6,063 nucleotides of DNA from assembly GCA_005888865.1 (NCBI GenBank), contig VBCL01000226.1, positions 1 through 6,063 of the forward strand, read 5' to 3'. Shown piece by piece: positions 5,198-6,063 of the stretch; position 1 is the first letter of the stretch; each line of letters starts with the position of its first letter. The translations under genes were made by a program, and so were the position numbers. The notes beneath the pieces were generated by a model. The model was not told the DNA's origin and did not search any database. It saw nothing but the letters and a program-made list of their open reading frames with translations. The DNA comes from Betaproteobacteria bacterium. GTDB taxonomy: Bacteria > Pseudomonadota > Gammaproteobacteria > Burkholderiales > Casimicrobiaceae.

Positions 5198-6063
5198 ATG
5201 ACCGCTCTGCTCCTCTTCGTCGCCTTCGTCGCCGGTGCGGCCTGGTACGTCGGCTGGGCGTCGCACTGGATCGCCCACGGCGCGGCGGCGTGGTGGTTCG
5301 TGCTCGGTGCACCGGTGGCTTACTTCTCGCCGGCATTCGTGCTGGTCACGATCTGCTTCGCGGCGTCCTGGATCTGGCGCACGCCGCGACCGCCGGGGGC
5401 GGGTCTCGGCATCGGTTCGGCGCTGCGCCTCTACTTGACCGAAATCTGGACCGTCGGCCTGTCGTGGCCGCTGATGGTGCTGCATCGGTTGCTGATTCAC
5501 GATCCCCTGCCCACGCCGGCAGCGCGGCCGGTCGTGCTGATCCACGGCGTGCTCGTCAACGACGGCGTGTGGCTCCTCGTGCGGCGCTTCTTGGCGCGCA
5601 CCGGCGTCGCCCCCGTCTACACGATGAACTACGGGCCGCCGCTCGCCGACATCGAGCTCTTTGCCGAGCAGCTTCACACCCGCATCGAGCAAATCCTCAA
5701 TGCGACCGGCGCCGCTCGCGTCGTGCTGGTCAGCCACAGCATGGGCGGTTTGGTCGCGCGCGCCTACCTGCGCCGCTGTGGCAGCCAACGAGTGGAGAAG
5801 CTGATCGCCATCGGCGCGCCGTACCATGGGAGCGTGCTGGCTTACACGTTTCCGGGCCTGTGTCTCGCCCAGATGCATCCGGGCCATCCGTGGCTCGTCG
5901 AGCTCAACCGCGACGAAGCTCGTGCGGCGCCTGTTCCGATCACCTCCATCTGGTCACGGCACGACAGCATGGTCGCCCCACAGGCGAGCTCGGTCCTCGG
6001 CAACGCCGAGAACATCGCGCTGGTTGGGATTGCGCACAATGCGTTGCTGGTGGACAGACAGGT
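5198..6063 (+). CDS. Membrane-anchored alpha/beta hydrolase (lipase-like), 3' end cut off
   Basis: 288 codons are visible and the frame is still open at the window edge. The N-terminus has two hydrophobic stretches (about 2-20 and 31-59), so the protein probably sits in the inner membrane. The hydrolase fold follows: PVVLIHGVLVNDGVW (111-125) carries the HG oxyanion motif, and VSHSMGGLVARAY (178-190) holds the nucleophile Ser181. Asp256 in SRHDSMV and His280 in GIAHNALL complete a plausible triad. The closest general type is a lipase/esterase of the triacylglycerol lipase or PGAP1-like group; the substrate is unknown. ATG 5198 has GAGGAA seven bases upstream. Only 30 bp separate it from the regulator's stop on the same strand, so cotranscription is likely. 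Little sequence past the catalytic His may be missing. Confidence 0.85.
   Translation, partial: MTALLLFVAFVAGAAWYVGWASHWIAHGAAAWWFVLGAPVAYFSPAFVLVTICFAASWIWRTPRPPGAGLGIGSALRLYLTEIWTVGLSWPLMVLHRLLIHDPLPTPAARPVVLIHGVLVNDGVWLLVRRFLARTGVAPVYTMNYGPPLADIELFAEQLHTRIEQILNATGAARVVLVSHSMGGLVARAYLRRCGSQRVEKLIAIGAPYHGSVLAYTFPGLCLAQMHPGHPWLVELNRDEARAAPVPITSIWSRHDSMVAPQASSVLGNAENIALVGIAHNALLVDRQ

Noticed and set aside
4829..5887. Long minus-strand open frame opposite the regulator and the hydrolase
   Set aside because: It is an antisense shadow of two well-supported plus-strand genes, rich in Arg, Asp, Gln and His as expected from GC-rich codon complement, and has no domain.

Overview
The window is GC-rich, densely coded and bacterial. 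Shine-Dalgarno sites, the sigma70-type tRNA promoter, a FolE2-type GTP cyclohydrolase and the TPR-glycosyltransferase family all point to a proteobacterium. A betaproteobacterium is the best guess, but this is inferred from protein style and not from a marker gene.

Layout: from base 8 to 4115 every gene is on the minus strand. In window order these are a zinc-finger membrane anti-sigma factor (8-658); a stretch of about 370 bp with no convincing gene (659-1030); a broken TPR/glycosyltransferase gene (1031-2273); a tRNA with anticodon CAU, probably elongator Met, with a good promoter and a strong intrinsic terminator (2341-2503); folE2 (2600-3412); and an exported glutathione peroxidase (3495-4115). 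A divergent intergenic region of about 128 bp follows. From there the plus strand carries a MerR-family regulator with a cobalamin-binding domain of the CarH/LitR photoreceptor type (4244-5167) and, 30 bp behind it, a membrane-anchored alpha/beta hydrolase that runs off the end of the window (5198-6063).

The most interesting part is 2600-5167. The regulator keeps every sequence hallmark of an adenosylcobalamin-dependent light sensor: a Wx9EH motif, ExHxxG, the Ser pair and the GG, all at the expected spacings. The divergent intergenic region holds two copies of a near-palindromic 11-base element, GTCCArGACAA on the minus strand, exactly 63 bp apart. One copy lies on the -35 region of the peroxidase promoter; the other lies just before the regulator's start codon. 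The simplest reading is a light/B12-controlled photo-oxidative stress module: peroxide or lipid-peroxide removal by the peroxidase, and pterin/folate synthesis by FolE2, which could supply the folate antenna of photolyases. Light control of these two genes is inference; the motifs and repeats are seen directly.

The glycosyltransferase is a pseudogene. A TGA replaces a conserved glycine and the reading frame is lost a few codons later, yet both halves keep recognisable family motifs.
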